Assembly: GCA_030696305.1 (NCBI GenBank) | Contig: JAUYSP010000074.1 | Location: 1 to 64,000, forward strand | DNA: 64,000 nt | Reading direction: 5' to 3' | From: Legionellaceae bacterium | GTDB lineage: Bacteria; Pseudomonadota; Gammaproteobacteria; Legionellales; Legionellaceae | The notes under the pieces: generated by a model | Seen by the model: the letters and a program-made list of their open reading frames with translations, nothing else | The model's database searches: none | What the model was told of the DNA's origin: nothing | Shown here: one piece after another, positions 27,701-36,650 of the stretch | Layout: each line of letters begins with the position of its first letter | How positions within the stretch are numbered: position 1 is the stretch's first letter | Program-made: the position numbers and the translations under genes

Positions 27701-28314
27701 AGCAGTGTACCATTAGTATATTGCTCAGCCAGCATTACTTGGGCTTCAGGATTTTTTTGTTCTATTGATTTATTTAACCAAAGCAATCCTAATTTCTTGT
27801 TTGCAGCGTGGCGTGTCTCGAAGAAACTCTGAGCTAAGGTATATTGTGCAATACTATCACCATTTTTCGCAGCAGCAATATAATAGCGTTTTGCCATATC
27901 TGCGTTTTTATGTACCCCTAATCCAAACAAATATGCTGCAGCACAATACATTTGCGCTGAAACATCATTTGATTCAGCTGCTTTTTTAAACCAATACAAT
28001 GCCTGTTCAGGATTATTCTTTTCTAGTAACTCATAGCGCGCCATGATTTGCTGGGCTGGTAAGAATTTTTTCTCTGCTGCTGCTTTAAAATAGCGTATAG
28101 CAAGGGCATTATTTTTTAACTCACCATAACCGTATAATCGCATACGAGCAATATAATAATCGACAATCGGATCTTGGTTGATTGTACTTTTAAATGCTGT
28201 TGCAGCTTTATTATATTGACCTAATCGATACGCATCAATACCATCATTAGCAAAAGCAATATCGACATTCGCAATTGCCGCCACGCAAAACCACCAGGGC
28301 ATCCTTGATTTCAT
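24727..28314 (-). CDS. enhC: Enhanced entry protein EnhC (Sel1-repeat protein)
   Basis: A 1195-residue secreted protein with an N-terminal signal peptide (ending near DIAFAND) and Sel1-type repeats over nearly its whole length (typical units: A..LG.MY..G.GV..D...A..WY..AA..G). Length and gene order after enhA and enhB match Legionella EnhC. In L. pneumophila, EnhC is periplasmic, supports growth in macrophages and is reported to restrain the lytic transglycosylase Slt, reducing release of peptidoglycan fragments. An ATG at 28329 exists upstream, but AGGAGA at 28321-28326 is correctly spaced only for the ATG at 28314. Last gene of the enhABC operon, 28 bases after enhB. Confidence 0.9.
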   Translation of the reverse strand: MKSRMPWWFCVAAIANVDIAFANDGIDAYRLGQYNKAATAFKSTINQDPIVDYYIARMRLYGYGELKNNALAIRYFKAAAEKKFLPAQQIMARYELLEKNNPEQALYWFKKAAESNDVSAQMYCAAAYLFGLGVHKNADMAKRYYIAAAKNGDSIAQYTLAQSFFETRHAANKKLGLLWLNKSIEQKNPEAQVMLAEQYTNGTLLERDIDKAKELTNLAIQQNYGPAFYQMGQIERSQNNIQEAEKWYNKAVLTGFVPAAIALSEIYSDDKSALYNAHEGFLWMLKGAQMGSIEAQRKLSEMYKKGFGTESDQQLANEWQQKATISSKESDVQAQEKAVQWLTNGKAGQFAKTAYAMQGILGQWHNPLSVQQNNYNSFPAMESVTRQMLYQPQFSLVNPTQVPINEYYDMLVRSMEKSNPEQWNVPRYGFHAALQAKADDNANQMMTVDELKKMATAADQAADYKELFKKLESQAILGDANAQFDLGQMYQYGIGVEKNIQNAIKNYQLAAVQQDLQSEYNLGLLYLFGIDIDPDYKLAVEWLDDAAFKGNPNAQYVLARIYELGYKDAAGKEVIAPDPEQAMAMYNLASANGSGLAQYRLAEILVRQKPSDLSIAGFEKHNQLIKTLYTGAVAAGIEAANLPLAFYDAMDSDKNKQQQAFNSANKEANAGNKDAALLLGLMYDRGIAVEADQDKALTWYEQATDNPVSAFILGTYTAQGIGGSKDLQKSRELLQKAVDSGFSYANLNLAIIKKQQGESFLPELIQALNLGNSKAGLLLADYYVNQSNQDDNLKQAHVIFQQFAEKGDAQAQLKLGFLYEQGIGCPVNFTSAQTWYTAAAEQQQPQAQYLLARLYQLGRLDKLPDYSQAKKWYAAAQTNYPPASVALGFIYDTVDENYAQAMASYQRAADQGDMVGAYNLGLLYERGEGCAVDIDKAKSLYLQAIEKGHSQAMVQLANLYLSRQDKSGDAGDALDLYKKAMALGNRDAMYQLGLMAETGVATSLDYAQATHYYQMASERGNAKATLALARMYQYGLGGSKNLQEAEKLYSELSAQSNPYAQYQMALFCFKGITPNCQPQQAKQWLQKAQENGSMDAQKALQWYSAQSQPHVSFIASAQLTSPPVVERSSAELMYLSALNAWNLGDEKTSKEILVQLLNEYPNNALAKEAYQQLMNSDSSISKQEVGTKNTAYLQQ

Positions 28315-28342
28315 TCTACTTCTCCTCATCTTTTTTTAAACC

Positions 28343-28879
28343 TCATCGAGGAATAATTCCATAACGCACAACATCTCCCACGGCGCTTCCGCGTGTATTG
28401 CTGTTTACTACCCAATAATTACCTTTATTATTCAAACCAAACTTCACTCGGACGTATTCACATACCTTTAAACTTTCAGAACAATTAATTACTTTACCAT
28501 ATCGCGACTTAACACCAGCGATCGTACAAATATATTTTAGTTCTTTTTCACTGGTAGATAGCACGGCCCATTGCTGAGGACGGATTGTATGATTCAAATA
28601 GGTGCTTCGTGTACTATCATCTTTCAACATTTGAAATAAGTTAATCGGTTTGTCTAAACGATTGTAGATGAAATATAGTGATTGTTGCTCGCCCGCAGCA
28701 CCTGGTAATATCGTCAAAACATTCAATTGATATTGATAGCCCGCGTCTTTACACCCTAATGGACTTCGGCTTGAATCTTTATTTTCATTTTCATAAGCTT
28801 CAGCGCTCTGTGCATAAGTCAACTGAGTAGCCCCCAAAAGTGCAACACCTAACAACCATGCGTTCAATCGAGTATTCAT
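28343..28879 (-). CDS. enhB: EnhB-like secreted protein
   Basis: A 178-residue exported protein with a signal peptide (LLGVALLGATQLTYAQS). The mature part has four cysteines (GCKD, YICTI, INCSE, VCEY), probably disulfide-bonded in the periplasm by the Dsb system. I assign it as EnhB from its size, export signal and exact position between the L,D-transpeptidase and the Sel1 protein; the enhABC order is known from Legionella and Coxiella. Its molecular role is not known. It follows enhA by two bases. Confidence 0.8.
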   Translation of the reverse strand: MNTRLNAWLLGVALLGATQLTYAQSAEAYENENKDSSRSPLGCKDAGYQYQLNVLTILPGAAGEQQSLYFIYNRLDKPINLFQMLKDDSTRSTYLNHTIRPQQWAVLSTSEKELKYICTIAGVKSRYGKVINCSESLKVCEYVRVKFGLNNKGNYWVVNSNTRGSAVGDVVRYGIIPR

Positions 28880-28881
28880 AA

Positions 28882-29730
28882 TTAGATCTCTCCTGAAGAT
28901 GATGCGGTTGAGACGGGACGAACAACTACTTTGGTACCTAGGTTATTCGTTTTTTCATTAGCAGTTTCGACAAACTCTTTATTCAGCCATTCGGCATCCC
29001 GAGTAAACATTCGGATACACCCGTGACTTGCGCGAAATCCAGGCATATCATCTGATCCATGCATTGCAAATCCTTTATGAAAGAACATGCAATAAGGCAT
29101 TTTTGCACCGCCCTTACCAATTGGAAAAATATCTGATTTACAACGAGCGTCTTCTTTGCTAAATATTCGATAAATACCGGTTAAAGTTAAACATGCATTT
29201 GCACTGTCAGGACATTTATTTCGTCCAGAAGCAATTGGTCCCCACTTAATCAATTGTCCATCGGCATCATAAGCAACCCATGCTAATTTGTCTTGATCAA
29301 CGATAACTTGTTTTTCATTTGTTTTAATCGAATGAGGGAATGGCGCTAAATCAACCAGCGTCACCGTTGACAAATTACGCGGAACAGCAATCACCTTTCC
29401 TGGCCATAAATTATTGTAAGTACGGTTAACACGTTGGACTAAATCGCGTTGATTTTCATCAGGAAATAATTTAACCCAACTATCACCGGATTTTATCTTG
29501 ATACATTCATATTGCTCGTATTCACATAAACCCGGACCGTAGTAAATAGGTTTTGCTGGTGCAGCAGAAGGAGTAGCAGCTTTTTTAGCAGCTGTATCCG
29601 CCGCTATGGAAACTGTTGGTGTAGCTAGTACAAGCGCCGCAGCAACACCCATTACAAAACGGGTCAATCGAGTTAAAGCCAATTGCCCTTCAGAGCCCTT
29701 TTCAGGAAACATCAATTTATTTTTATTCAT
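28882..29730 (-). CDS. enhA: EnhA-like L,D-transpeptidase
   Basis: A 282-residue exported protein. After a long N-terminal signal region (hydrophobic at residues 25-44) and an alanine-rich linker, residues about 70-118 look like a LysM-type peptidoglycan-binding module, and the C-terminal half is a YkuD catalytic domain. The active-site signature MHGSDDMPGFRASHGCIRM ends with the catalytic cysteine at about 238 and histidine at 236. Such enzymes make 3-3 peptidoglycan crosslinks or attach proteins to the wall. It is the first gene of enhABC; AGAGG precedes the ATG. Confidence 0.9.
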   Translation of the reverse strand: MNKNKLMFPEKGSEGQLALTRLTRFVMGVAAALVLATPTVSIAADTAAKKAATPSAAPAKPIYYGPGLCEYEQYECIKIKSGDSWVKLFPDENQRDLVQRVNRTYNNLWPGKVIAVPRNLSTVTLVDLAPFPHSIKTNEKQVIVDQDKLAWVAYDADGQLIKWGPIASGRNKCPDSANACLTLTGIYRIFSKEDARCKSDIFPIGKGGAKMPYCMFFHKGFAMHGSDDMPGFRASHGCIRMFTRDAEWLNKEFVETANEKTNNLGTKVVVRPVSTASSSGEI

Positions 29731-29839
29731 ACAACCTCTACTTATTATTATTTTTGTCCTTCGATACTAAGTGTTTTCGGCAACTATTAAAAAAAGTTTA
29801 GTCTAACTTACGCAATATCACAAAAAAATCGCAACTATC

Positions 29840-31687
29840 TTAATGAAAATGTTGATAAATTTTCATTGCCAACTCTTGGCTAATGCCTCGAACCTTTGTT
29901 AATTCATCTATGGAAGCTTTTGAGAGCTCTCGTATCCCACCAAATCGCTGCAATAGCGCCTGACGACGTTTGGGGCCAATACCAGTTAAGGTTTCCAATG
30001 ATGATGAAAAACTTGATTTTTGCCGTTTTTTGCGGTGTGCTGTAATAGCAAATCGATGCGCTTCATCCCTAATATGTTGCAATAAATGCAGTGCAGGTGA
30101 ATCGGATGGTAAAATTTTTTCTTGTGATTCAGTGGATAAAATCAAACGTTCCCAGCCAGCTTTTCGGGTCGGTCCTTTTGCTATCCCTAACAACATAAGA
30201 TTATCTATTCCAAGCAAAGTAAGCACTTTTTTTGCTACAGCAACTTGTCCTTTTCCCCCATCAATGATTAATAAATCCGGCAGTTGACCGTCATGTGCAA
30301 GTCGCTTATAACGGCGAGTCAGTGCTTGCTCCATCGCAGCATAATCATCACCCGGTGTGATATCATTGATGTTGAAACGACGATAATCACGCTTACAAGG
30401 CCCTTGTTCATCAAATACAACACACGATGCAACGGTTGCATCACCTTGCGTGTGACTGATATCGAAACATTCCATACGTAAAATTGGTTTCTCACCAGCG
30501 ATAAAATCTCCGAGAGAAGCCAACCGTTGTTGCATGATGTTACTGGATGTATTGTGTTTCGATATTGATAAACGCAAGTTATTTAGAGCAAAATCAAGCC
30601 AACGTGCTTTTGATCCTCGGGGGTTTGTTTTAATCTCACATACTTTGCTGCGTAAAGCACTGAGTGTATTTTGTAACGAGACAACATTATCCACCGGATG
30701 ATTCGTCAAAATCATACTCGGAATACGCTCAGGTGTATCTAAGTAATAGTAAGCAATAAAGGCATCAAATACGTGTTGCCAAATCGAGTTATCATCATCG
30801 TCTAAACTGAGCTGCGGGACTTTTGGAAAAAAACTATCACTGGCTAAGACCTCACCAAGACGCACACGAACACACTGAACACATGCAAATCCTGGGCGGG
30901 CCTCAATCACGATCACATCCGCATCTCCACTTGATTGTACTACACCCTGCTGCTCTTGCACTAATCGTAAATTTTTTATTTGATCGCGAATCACTACGGC
31001 TTCTTCAAACGCTAATCGATCTACTGCTTCCTGCATGCGAGCAGCTAATTCCTCTAAAATTTGTTGGCTTTTTCCCTGTAAAAAACGTTTGGCATCCATT
31101 AACGATTGTTTATAGTCTGCTTGAGTAATATATGCGGTGCAAGGCGCTGTACATCGTTTTATTTGATATTGCAAACAAGGCCTAGTTCGTGCACTGAAAT
31201 AAGTATCACTGCAATTGCGAATCTTAAACACCTTTTGAATGATTCCCATGGTTTCTCGCACAGCAGTAACACTGGGATATGGGCCAAAAAAATCACCATT
31301 TTCTGGTTTTTTCTTACAACGCATGACTTCAATTCTTGGAAAATCATGCTCACTGGCTATGTGAATAAATGGGTAGGATTTATCATCGCGCATCAAGACG
31401 TTGTACTTTGGTCTTAATGATTTAATTAAGTTACTTTCTAAGAGTAATGCTTCTGTTTCGCTACGCGTAATACTTATTTCAACATTAACAATTTGACTAA
31501 CCAGCGATCTGGTTTTAGGACTAAGATCGTGTTTATTGAAATAACTACTGACTCGCTTTTTTAGATTAGAGGCTTTACCAACATATAATACATGCTGATG
31601 TTCATCCAGCATGCGATAGACGCCTGGATCATTAGGAAGATTGGTGAGAAGTGTTTGTAAATCAGGCATAACTGAGTCTGAAACCAT
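29840..31687 (-). CDS. uvrC: UvrABC excinuclease subunit C
   Basis: A 615-residue endonuclease that makes both incisions in nucleotide excision repair after UvrB loading. Domains in order: GIY-YIG nuclease ([19 protein letters not shown] near residues 17-40), a cysteine-rich region, the UVR helix ([13 protein letters not shown]) that contacts UvrB, the RNase H-like nuclease ([16 protein letters not shown]), and C-terminal helix-hairpin-helix motifs ([26 protein letters not shown]). It follows the response regulator gene by six bases, the usual uvrY/gacA-uvrC pair. Confidence 0.97.
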   Translation of the reverse strand: MVSDSVMPDLQTLLTNLPNDPGVYRMLDEHQHVLYVGKASNLKKRVSSYFNKHDLSPKTRSLVSQIVNVEISITRSETEALLLESNLIKSLRPKYNVLMRDDKSYPFIHIASEHDFPRIEVMRCKKKPENGDFFGPYPSVTAVRETMGIIQKVFKIRNCSDTYFSARTRPCLQYQIKRCTAPCTAYITQADYKQSLMDAKRFLQGKSQQILEELAARMQEAVDRLAFEEAVVIRDQIKNLRLVQEQQGVVQSSGDADVIVIEARPGFACVQCVRVRLGEVLASDSFFPKVPQLSLDDDDNSIWQHVFDAFIAYYYLDTPERIPSMILTNHPVDNVVSLQNTLSALRSKVCEIKTNPRGSKARWLDFALNNLRLSISKHNTSSNIMQQRLASLGDFIAGEKPILRMECFDISHTQGDATVASCVVFDEQGPCKRDYRRFNINDITPGDDYAAMEQALTRRYKRLAHDGQLPDLLIIDGGKGQVAVAKKVLTLLGIDNLMLLGIAKGPTRKAGWERLILSTESQEKILPSDSPALHLLQHIRDEAHRFAITAHRKKRQKSSFSSSLETLTGIGPKRRQALLQRFGGIRELSKASIDELTKVRGISQELAMKIYQHFH

Positions 31688-31693
31688 AGGTCA

Positions 31694-32338
31694 TCAATTA
31701 TCAGGCCATTCAATCAGGCGATACTTCATCGCTAAATGCGTCAATTCTACATCATTTTTAATACCAAGTTTTTCAAAAATACGATAGCGGTAGCCATTAA
31801 CGGTTTTACTACTTAAATATAATTTTTCAGCGATTTCGTGGACCGTAACACCCTGAGTAATCATTAACATAACTTGCGTTTCTCGTTCAGATAAGAGCTC
31901 AAACGGTAATTCCTGGGATGTTTCCAAACTGTTAATAGCCATTTTCTGAGCAATTTCAGGACTCAAATAGCGCTCGCCTTTAAACACTTTACGAATGGCA
32001 CAAGCCATTTCTTCAGCACCAGACTCTTTTGTTAAATAGCCCACAGCACCTAATTGTAAAACGCGTGTTGGTAAAGTATCCGTGCACATTGCGGTAACAG
32101 CAATCACCTTAACGTTTGGATTTGATTTATTCAGGCGACGAGTCACTTCCCATCCATCAATTCCCGGCATTTTCATATCCAGTAAGACAACGTCTGGGTG
32201 GTGTAATTTCACTAGCGTCAAGGCTTGTTCGCCGCCTTCTGCTTCGCCAACTACATCCATATCTGGCAAATCATCTAACAATCGCCGAATACCCATTCTC
32301 ACCAAAGCATGGTCATCAACAATGAGTACTCTAATCAA
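31694..32338 (-). CDS. letA: LetA/GacA/UvrY-type response regulator
   Basis: A 214-residue response regulator with an N-terminal receiver domain (phospho-acceptor aspartate in VVLLDMKMPGIDG) and a C-terminal LuxR/NarL helix-turn-helix (LSERETQVMLMITQGVTVHEIAEKLYLSSKTVNGYRYRIFEKL). In Legionella the LetA partner of sensor LetS switches on transmissive-phase genes through small RNAs that titrate CsrA. An ATG frame opens at 32362, but AGGAG at 32345-32349 is correctly spaced for a TTG at 32338, giving MIRVLIVDDH, the family's usual N-terminus. The cognate sensor is not in the window. Confidence 0.9.
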   Translation of the reverse strand: MIRVLIVDDHALVRMGIRRLLDDLPDMDVVGEAEGGEQALTLVKLHHPDVVLLDMKMPGIDGWEVTRRLNKSNPNVKVIAVTAMCTDTLPTRVLQLGAVGYLTKESGAEEMACAIRKVFKGERYLSPEIAQKMAINSLETSQELPFELLSERETQVMLMITQGVTVHEIAEKLYLSSKTVNGYRYRIFEKLGIKNDVELTHLAMKYRLIEWPDN

Positions 32339-32386
32339 ATATCGCTCCTCTATCCTGACCATTGAATGAACATGAAAGATGCCATG

Positions 32387-32415
32387 ATATTAGCAAGAGT
32401 GTTCGTGCTTTACAA
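32387..32415 (-). promoter_or_regulatory. Candidate promoter for letA-uvrC
   Basis: On the minus strand TTGTAA (32410-32415), a 17-base spacer and TAATAT (32387-32392) precede the TTG start by about 48 bases. Both boxes match the consensus at four of six positions, so this is a plausible but moderate sigma-70 site. Confidence 0.5.
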
Positions 32416-32512
32416 TAGGGATTTAGGGCACATAACGGGCTCCCCCACAGAGCCAATCTACTATTATTGGACAAGGAGGATTTAATCGCAGTGGCACCCT
32501 GTCTTACTGTAT

Positions 32513-33331
32513 TTAACATGCATGAATATGAATAGATGGGTTATTTTCATCCACAAGAAAAAGCGGGGGAAACTCACCTAAAGATCGTGCTTGTTGGATT
32601 AACTCGGCTATATTTGATTTTACAAAATCATATAATTCGCGGTAATCATGAATCACAAAATAAACATATTGTAATTGATCAATACGATAAGGCGTTCTGC
32701 ATGCTACTAACGGGTCGAACAATATACGCTGCGGTATACTGCTTTCAACACTATAAACTGTTTCACTTACAGAAGATAAAATACCACCGCCATATACACG
32801 TAACCCATTTGGGGTATAAATCAAACCAAACTCAACTGTGAACCAAAATAATCTCTGCAATAATGGCCAATCAGACTCCGAAAACGTCAGAACGCGTTGG
32901 GCAAATTCAGATACAAAATCAGCATAAATAGGATCAACTAACATGGGACAATGACCAAATATTTCGTGAAAAATATCAGGCTCTTGTATATAGTCTAATT
33001 CTTCTGCTGTTCGAATAAACGTAGCTACCGGAAAATGACGTGTTGCCAATAATTCAAAAAATTCCCGCGCAGAAATTAAGGCGGCAACAGGAGCCAATTG
33101 CCAACCAGTTAAATTCAACAACGTGCGATTCACTTCTGGTAATTGAGGAATACGATCACGAGTCAATTGCAGCTTAGCTAAGCCATTCAAATAGTCGTCA
33201 CACGCACGACCAGTAAGTAATTTTTCCTGACGTGAAAAGAGCATATTCCACACTCGATTTTCCTCGTGCGAATACGCTATAAAACCATCTCTATCTGGCT
33301 GATGTGCAGTATATTTACTTACAAATTTCAT
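32513..33331 (-). CDS. phhA: Phenylalanine 4-monooxygenase
   Basis: A 272-residue bacterial aromatic amino acid hydroxylase converting phenylalanine to tyrosine with tetrahydropterin and oxygen. The iron ligands lie in IFHEIFGHCPML (two histidines) and the downstream FTVEFGL glutamate. There is no regulatory domain, as in other bacterial forms. GAGGAA precedes the ATG. Legionella PhhA also feeds melanin-like pigment synthesis; here no pterin dehydratase (phhB) is adjacent, so the locus stands alone. Confidence 0.95.
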   Translation of the reverse strand: MKFVSKYTAHQPDRDGFIAYSHEENRVWNMLFSRQEKLLTGRACDDYLNGLAKLQLTRDRIPQLPEVNRTLLNLTGWQLAPVAALISAREFFELLATRHFPVATFIRTAEELDYIQEPDIFHEIFGHCPMLVDPIYADFVSEFAQRVLTFSESDWPLLQRLFWFTVEFGLIYTPNGLRVYGGGILSSVSETVYSVESSIPQRILFDPLVACRTPYRIDQLQYVYFVIHDYRELYDFVKSNIAELIQQARSLGEFPPLFLVDENNPSIHIHAC

Positions 33332-33404
33332 AAGTTCCTCTGGACATTTAGATAATTCAAATTACCATCAAAATTAAATCCCATCAACTCAATCAACTGT
33401 GGTG

Positions 33405-34280
33405 TTAAGTCGACTCATTACGACGGGTCGATTTTTTTAACTGCTCCACCGAAATAAATGTCTCAATACCCTGCTCAGTCCGTCGTTGCATGCCTTTCCA
33501 CGCGTGACCGTACACCACTTCATAGGTCAAGGGAAACTGATTGTCCGTCGTACGTAGCAGTGTCATCGCCTGTTCAAATGCATGCCAAGAGCGCTTGCCA
33601 GTTAACCCTGGATTTCGTTGTGCGTGAATATTTCTAACCCCTTGAGATTTTAATCCGTACAATAATTGAGATAGTGACGGATAATGCGCAGTGAGCATGT
33701 CCATGTCCACAACAGGATCGACAAATTTTTCATTCAGTAAACAATCACCTATATGATGCATATCAAGAAAATCATTAACGTGCGTATACCCATCTACTGT
33801 TTTAAATGCTTGTCTTAACTCTCGAAACGTATCAGGGCCTAAAGTCGAAAACATCAAACATCCACCAGGTCGTAAAACGCGGTTAAACTCTCGAAAAAGA
33901 GCACTGAGCGAATCGGACCAATGAATGACTTGATTTGAAAATATTAAATCAAATTGACCGGTTGCAAACGGTAACGTCGCCATATCAGCATTCACAAAGG
34001 AACATTTGCGTCGCCACGGTTGTTTAGCATTAGCTATTTTCAGCATTTGATGTGCAAAATCTAAACCAACTATGTGCGCTTTTGGATAGTGTCGTTTTAA
34101 ACGATGCGTTAGCACACCGGGCCCACATCCAATATCCAGCACATGCATCGGCTGCATCATTAAATACGCTAGCCGCTCAATTAATCGCTCACCAATTTCA
34201 TGCTGCACTTCTGCTACGTGCTCATATTCAATAGCATGATGATTAAATGCATTGCTAATTTCAGCTTTCGAATTCATCAT
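33405..34280 (-). CDS. bioC: Malonyl-ACP O-methyltransferase
   Basis: A 291-residue SAM-dependent methyltransferase that masks malonyl-ACP as a methyl ester to start pimelate synthesis for biotin. The SAM motif is VLDIGCGPGVLTHRL, followed by VGLDFAHQML, FVNADMATLPF and LIFSNQVIHWSD, all characteristic of BioC. Other biotin genes are not in the window. No convincing ribosome site precedes the two adjacent ATG codons, so the start is less certain. It is divergent from comF, with only 14 bases between. Confidence 0.88.
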   Translation of the reverse strand: MMNSKAEISNAFNHHAIEYEHVAEVQHEIGERLIERLAYLMMQPMHVLDIGCGPGVLTHRLKRHYPKAHIVGLDFAHQMLKIANAKQPWRRKCSFVNADMATLPFATGQFDLIFSNQVIHWSDSLSALFREFNRVLRPGGCLMFSTLGPDTFRELRQAFKTVDGYTHVNDFLDMHHIGDCLLNEKFVDPVVDMDMLTAHYPSLSQLLYGLKSQGVRNIHAQRNPGLTGKRSWHAFEQAMTLLRTTDNQFPLTYEVVYGHAWKGMQRRTEQGIETFISVEQLKKSTRRNEST

Positions 34281-34294
34281 AAGAGGACAACGGA

Positions 34295-35059
34295 ATGGTT
34301 AAGAGAAGTCATATGTTCAATAAAATTGCCAGTATATCACATATACTACGCTCACACTCAATCACAACAGGAAAACTAGTATACAATCCATATCTGCCCT
34401 CACTGTGTGCGTTATGTAAGCAATATCATCGAAATCAACATGCCATTTGTACCACATGCTATGCCTTATTTATTCCTTTAGGACCAGCTTGTCATTATTG
34501 TGCGATTCCCATGGCAGATAAGCAAAGTTTAATCTGTGGAGCCTGTTGCGTTAATAAACCAGAGTTCAATCGTGTAGTAGCTTCTTATCAATTTGAAGAG
34601 CCTCTTCGAACGCTATTGCATACCTTCAAATACCATCAAGGTTTATATCTTACGTCATTATTCACTGATCTTATGCTGCAAAAATTTGAACCAAACGACA
34701 CTCAGTGTTTAATTCCTATCCCAATGCATCCCAAAAGACTACAACAAAGGGGCTTTAACCAAGCCGTCATACTCGCGAAGCAACTCAGCAAGCGACTGGG
34801 TCTGCCGTGCGAAATAAATATATGTAAAAAAATAATTAATACGCAACCACAAGCAGGGTTAAGTAAGCATTTACGCGCCAGTAATTTAATCAATGCCTTC
34901 ACCGCTAAGCCATTAACTTATCAACACGTGACATTAGTTGATGATTTATTCACTACCGGAAATACGGCAAACGAGATAGCGATAACATTAAAAAGACGAG
35001 GTGTTGCTCATGTGGATGTATGGTGTTGTGCAAGAACAGTTGCTGATTCTAACTGGTAA
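34295..35059 (+). CDS. comF: ComF-family phosphoribosyltransferase-like protein
   Basis: A 254-residue protein. An N-terminal zinc-ribbon-like region has cysteine pairs (CALCKQ, CTTCY, CHYC, CGACC), and the C-terminal part carries the phosphoribosyltransferase motif VTLVDDLFTTGNTANEIA. The family is linked to DNA uptake and natural transformation (ComF, ComFC, GntX), though the reaction is unsettled. AAGAGG eight bases upstream supports the ATG at 34295. The bioC/comF pairing is common in gammaproteobacteria. Confidence 0.88.
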   Translation: MVKRSHMFNKIASISHILRSHSITTGKLVYNPYLPSLCALCKQYHRNQHAICTTCYALFIPLGPACHYCAIPMADKQSLICGACCVNKPEFNRVVASYQFEEPLRTLLHTFKYHQGLYLTSLFTDLMLQKFEPNDTQCLIPIPMHPKRLQQRGFNQAVILAKQLSKRLGLPCEINICKKIINTQPQAGLSKHLRASNLINAFTAKPLTYQHVTLVDDLFTTGNTANEIAITLKRRGVAHVDVWCCARTVADSNW

Positions 35060-35065
35060 GAGCAT

Positions 35066-35959
35066 TTAACTTGACTCTAGGCCATTGACCAATACATCTA
35101 AATGATAAACATAATGCTGGATTATTTGCTGCGCTTGATCGCTGGTTAGTGGCTTCGTGATAACACCATCCATGAAATAATCTCTGCAGTCGTATTTTAC
35201 AATATCAGCTTGATAGGAAGTTAAGGCAATAATTGGCACATGGTGTTCTGTACCTTTTTCCTTTTCGCGTAATTTTTTTGCAACAATATAACCTGATGTA
35301 TCCTGTAAACCAATATCCATAAAAACGACATCGTACTTTCCGGGTGAAAAAAATGATAACGCTGCTTCACCAGATTCTGCCATATCAACCTCACAACCAA
35401 GAGCAAGCAATAGCGCACGCTCTACTTTTTGCGCGATGACATTATCTTCAACCATTAGCACTTTTGGCACTCTACCAGAGGGATGTCCTATCAGCGTAAG
35501 ATCAGGAGCAGGCTGGTCCGCTGTTTTTGGATCATTTTTTTTACGTTCGGTAATGTCTGTTAATATCACAACTAAACCAATAACTTGTTTTTTATTAAAT
35601 AAAGGAACTCGAGTTGATAAGTAGTAAAAAACGTCATCTTTGTTAGTTTTAATTGGGGGTTCTTCGATGTTGTATTTTGCCTTACCTGAAAAAATGATTT
35701 TCATATCATCTAATTTCAAGTTTTCAACTTGGGTAGTAGACCAATGAGCATGCTTTTTTAATAGTTCATAAGGCGTGCCATTAAATTCATGAAGATCATC
35801 TAGGTTGAGTAGGCGTACAAAGTTGTTATTGGACCCTTTTAATTCACAATTCAAATCAATCCAATATACAATGTTAGGCATGCAATTGATTATGTCCATG
35901 TAATACTGATGGATAGCTACCGAAATATCTGAAAGTCCTTTTTCTTCTTTCTGTGCCAT
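35066..35959 (-). CDS. Orphan PAS and receiver-domain protein
   Basis: A 297-residue cytoplasmic signalling protein. Residues about 15-140 form a PAS domain ending with the PAC-like VVILTDITERKK, and residues about 165-285 form a complete receiver domain: VLMVEDN acidic pocket, phospho-acceptor in VVFMDIGLQDTSG, ALTS, and ITKPL lysine. There is no histidine-kinase core between them, where a hybrid sensor kinase would have one, and no output domain. It could be a kinase that lost its catalytic middle, or a phosphate acceptor for another kinase. It has no partner in the window; the bordering space to greA contains a repeat element. Confidence 0.8.
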   Translation of the reverse strand: MAQKEEKGLSDISVAIHQYYMDIINCMPNIVYWIDLNCELKGSNNNFVRLLNLDDLHEFNGTPYELLKKHAHWSTTQVENLKLDDMKIIFSGKAKYNIEEPPIKTNKDDVFYYLSTRVPLFNKKQVIGLVVILTDITERKKNDPKTADQPAPDLTLIGHPSGRVPKVLMVEDNVIAQKVERALLLALGCEVDMAESGEAALSFFSPGKYDVVFMDIGLQDTSGYIVAKKLREKEKGTEHHVPIIALTSYQADIVKYDCRDYFMDGVITKPLTSDQAQQIIQHYVYHLDVLVNGLESS

Positions 35960-36032
35960 ATTTATTCCTATCTATACCCAAAAAACCGGTAATAGCTCAG
36001 TCACCCCGACACCCATTACGACCTTGCTGAAT

Positions 36033-36054
36033 CTCCACGGCATTGGCCGTGGAG
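36033..36054. repeat. GC-rich hairpin in the gap between greA and the PAS-receiver gene
   Basis: CTCCACGGC at 36033-36041 pairs perfectly with GCCGTGGAG at 36046-36054. Its layout resembles the CCGCGG palindrome of the dispersed element but with different paired bases. It lies in the 216-base gap that ends with copy E of the dispersed end motif. Confidence 0.55.
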
Positions 36055-36131
36055 TCCAAGGGACCCACTGTATGAACACCGTATCAAGCCACGATAATTC
36101 CCTGCTCTAAGCTGTGTTGACGTTTCTGCAG

Positions 36132-36177
36132 GTCCTACGTCCTCGGGACATCGAAATCTGAATTGTCTACAGACCCT
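36132..36177 (+). repeat. Dispersed inverted-repeat element, degenerate right end (copy E)
   Basis: The bases CTCGGGACATCGAAATCTGAATTGTCTACAGACCC follow the right end of copy A (1-98) with a few mismatches, ending with CCC-TA. The final bases of the motif provide the TAG stop codon (36176-36178, read on the minus strand) of greA. Confidence 0.75.
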
Positions 36178-36649
36178 AATAATCAACGCCAATAATTTCG
36201 TACTCCACTTCACCACCTGGAGTTAATACCACTACAGTATCATCCAAATATTTACCAATCAATGCCCGGCCAATAGGCGAGCTATACGATATTTTATTAA
36301 GCTTAATATCCGCTTCGTCCTCACCTACGATTTGATACGTTAGCTCTGCATTTGTTTGTACGTTACAGATACTTACCGTAGCTCCAAACACGACCTTGCC
36401 GTCATTTGATAACTTGCTAATATCTACAACCTGAGCGGTAGAAAGTCTTGCTTCTAATTCTTGAATACGCCCTTCCATAAAACTTTGCTCTTCACGAGCA
36501 GCATGATACTCCGCATTTTCTTTTAAATCGCCGTGAGCACGTGCTACTGCGATCGATTCAATAATTCGCGGACGTTCAATCGTCTTTAGTCGGTGTAATT
36601 CATTTTGCAGGGCCGCAGCACCTACAACAGTCATGGGATGTTTTTGCAT
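36176..36649 (-). CDS. greA: Transcription elongation factor GreA
   Basis: A 157-residue factor that inserts its N-terminal coiled coil into the RNA polymerase secondary channel to stimulate cleavage of backtracked RNA. The acidic tip is in [25 protein letters not shown] and the C-terminal FKBP-like domain has [14 protein letters not shown]. Length is standard. It starts one base after the carB stop, matching the conserved carA-carB-greA order. The stop codon overlaps the end of repeat copy E. Confidence 0.97.
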   Translation of the reverse strand: MQKHPMTVVGAAALQNELHRLKTIERPRIIESIAVARAHGDLKENAEYHAAREEQSFMEGRIQELEARLSTAQVVDISKLSNDGKVVFGATVSICNVQTNAELTYQIVGEDEADIKLNKISYSSPIGRALIGKYLDDTVVVLTPGGEVEYEIIGVDY

Positions 36650-36650
36650 T

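Noticed and set aside
36016-36216. Small minus-strand open frame next to greA
   Set aside because: It reads through the hairpin and the repeat end and overlaps the greA coding end in another frame.
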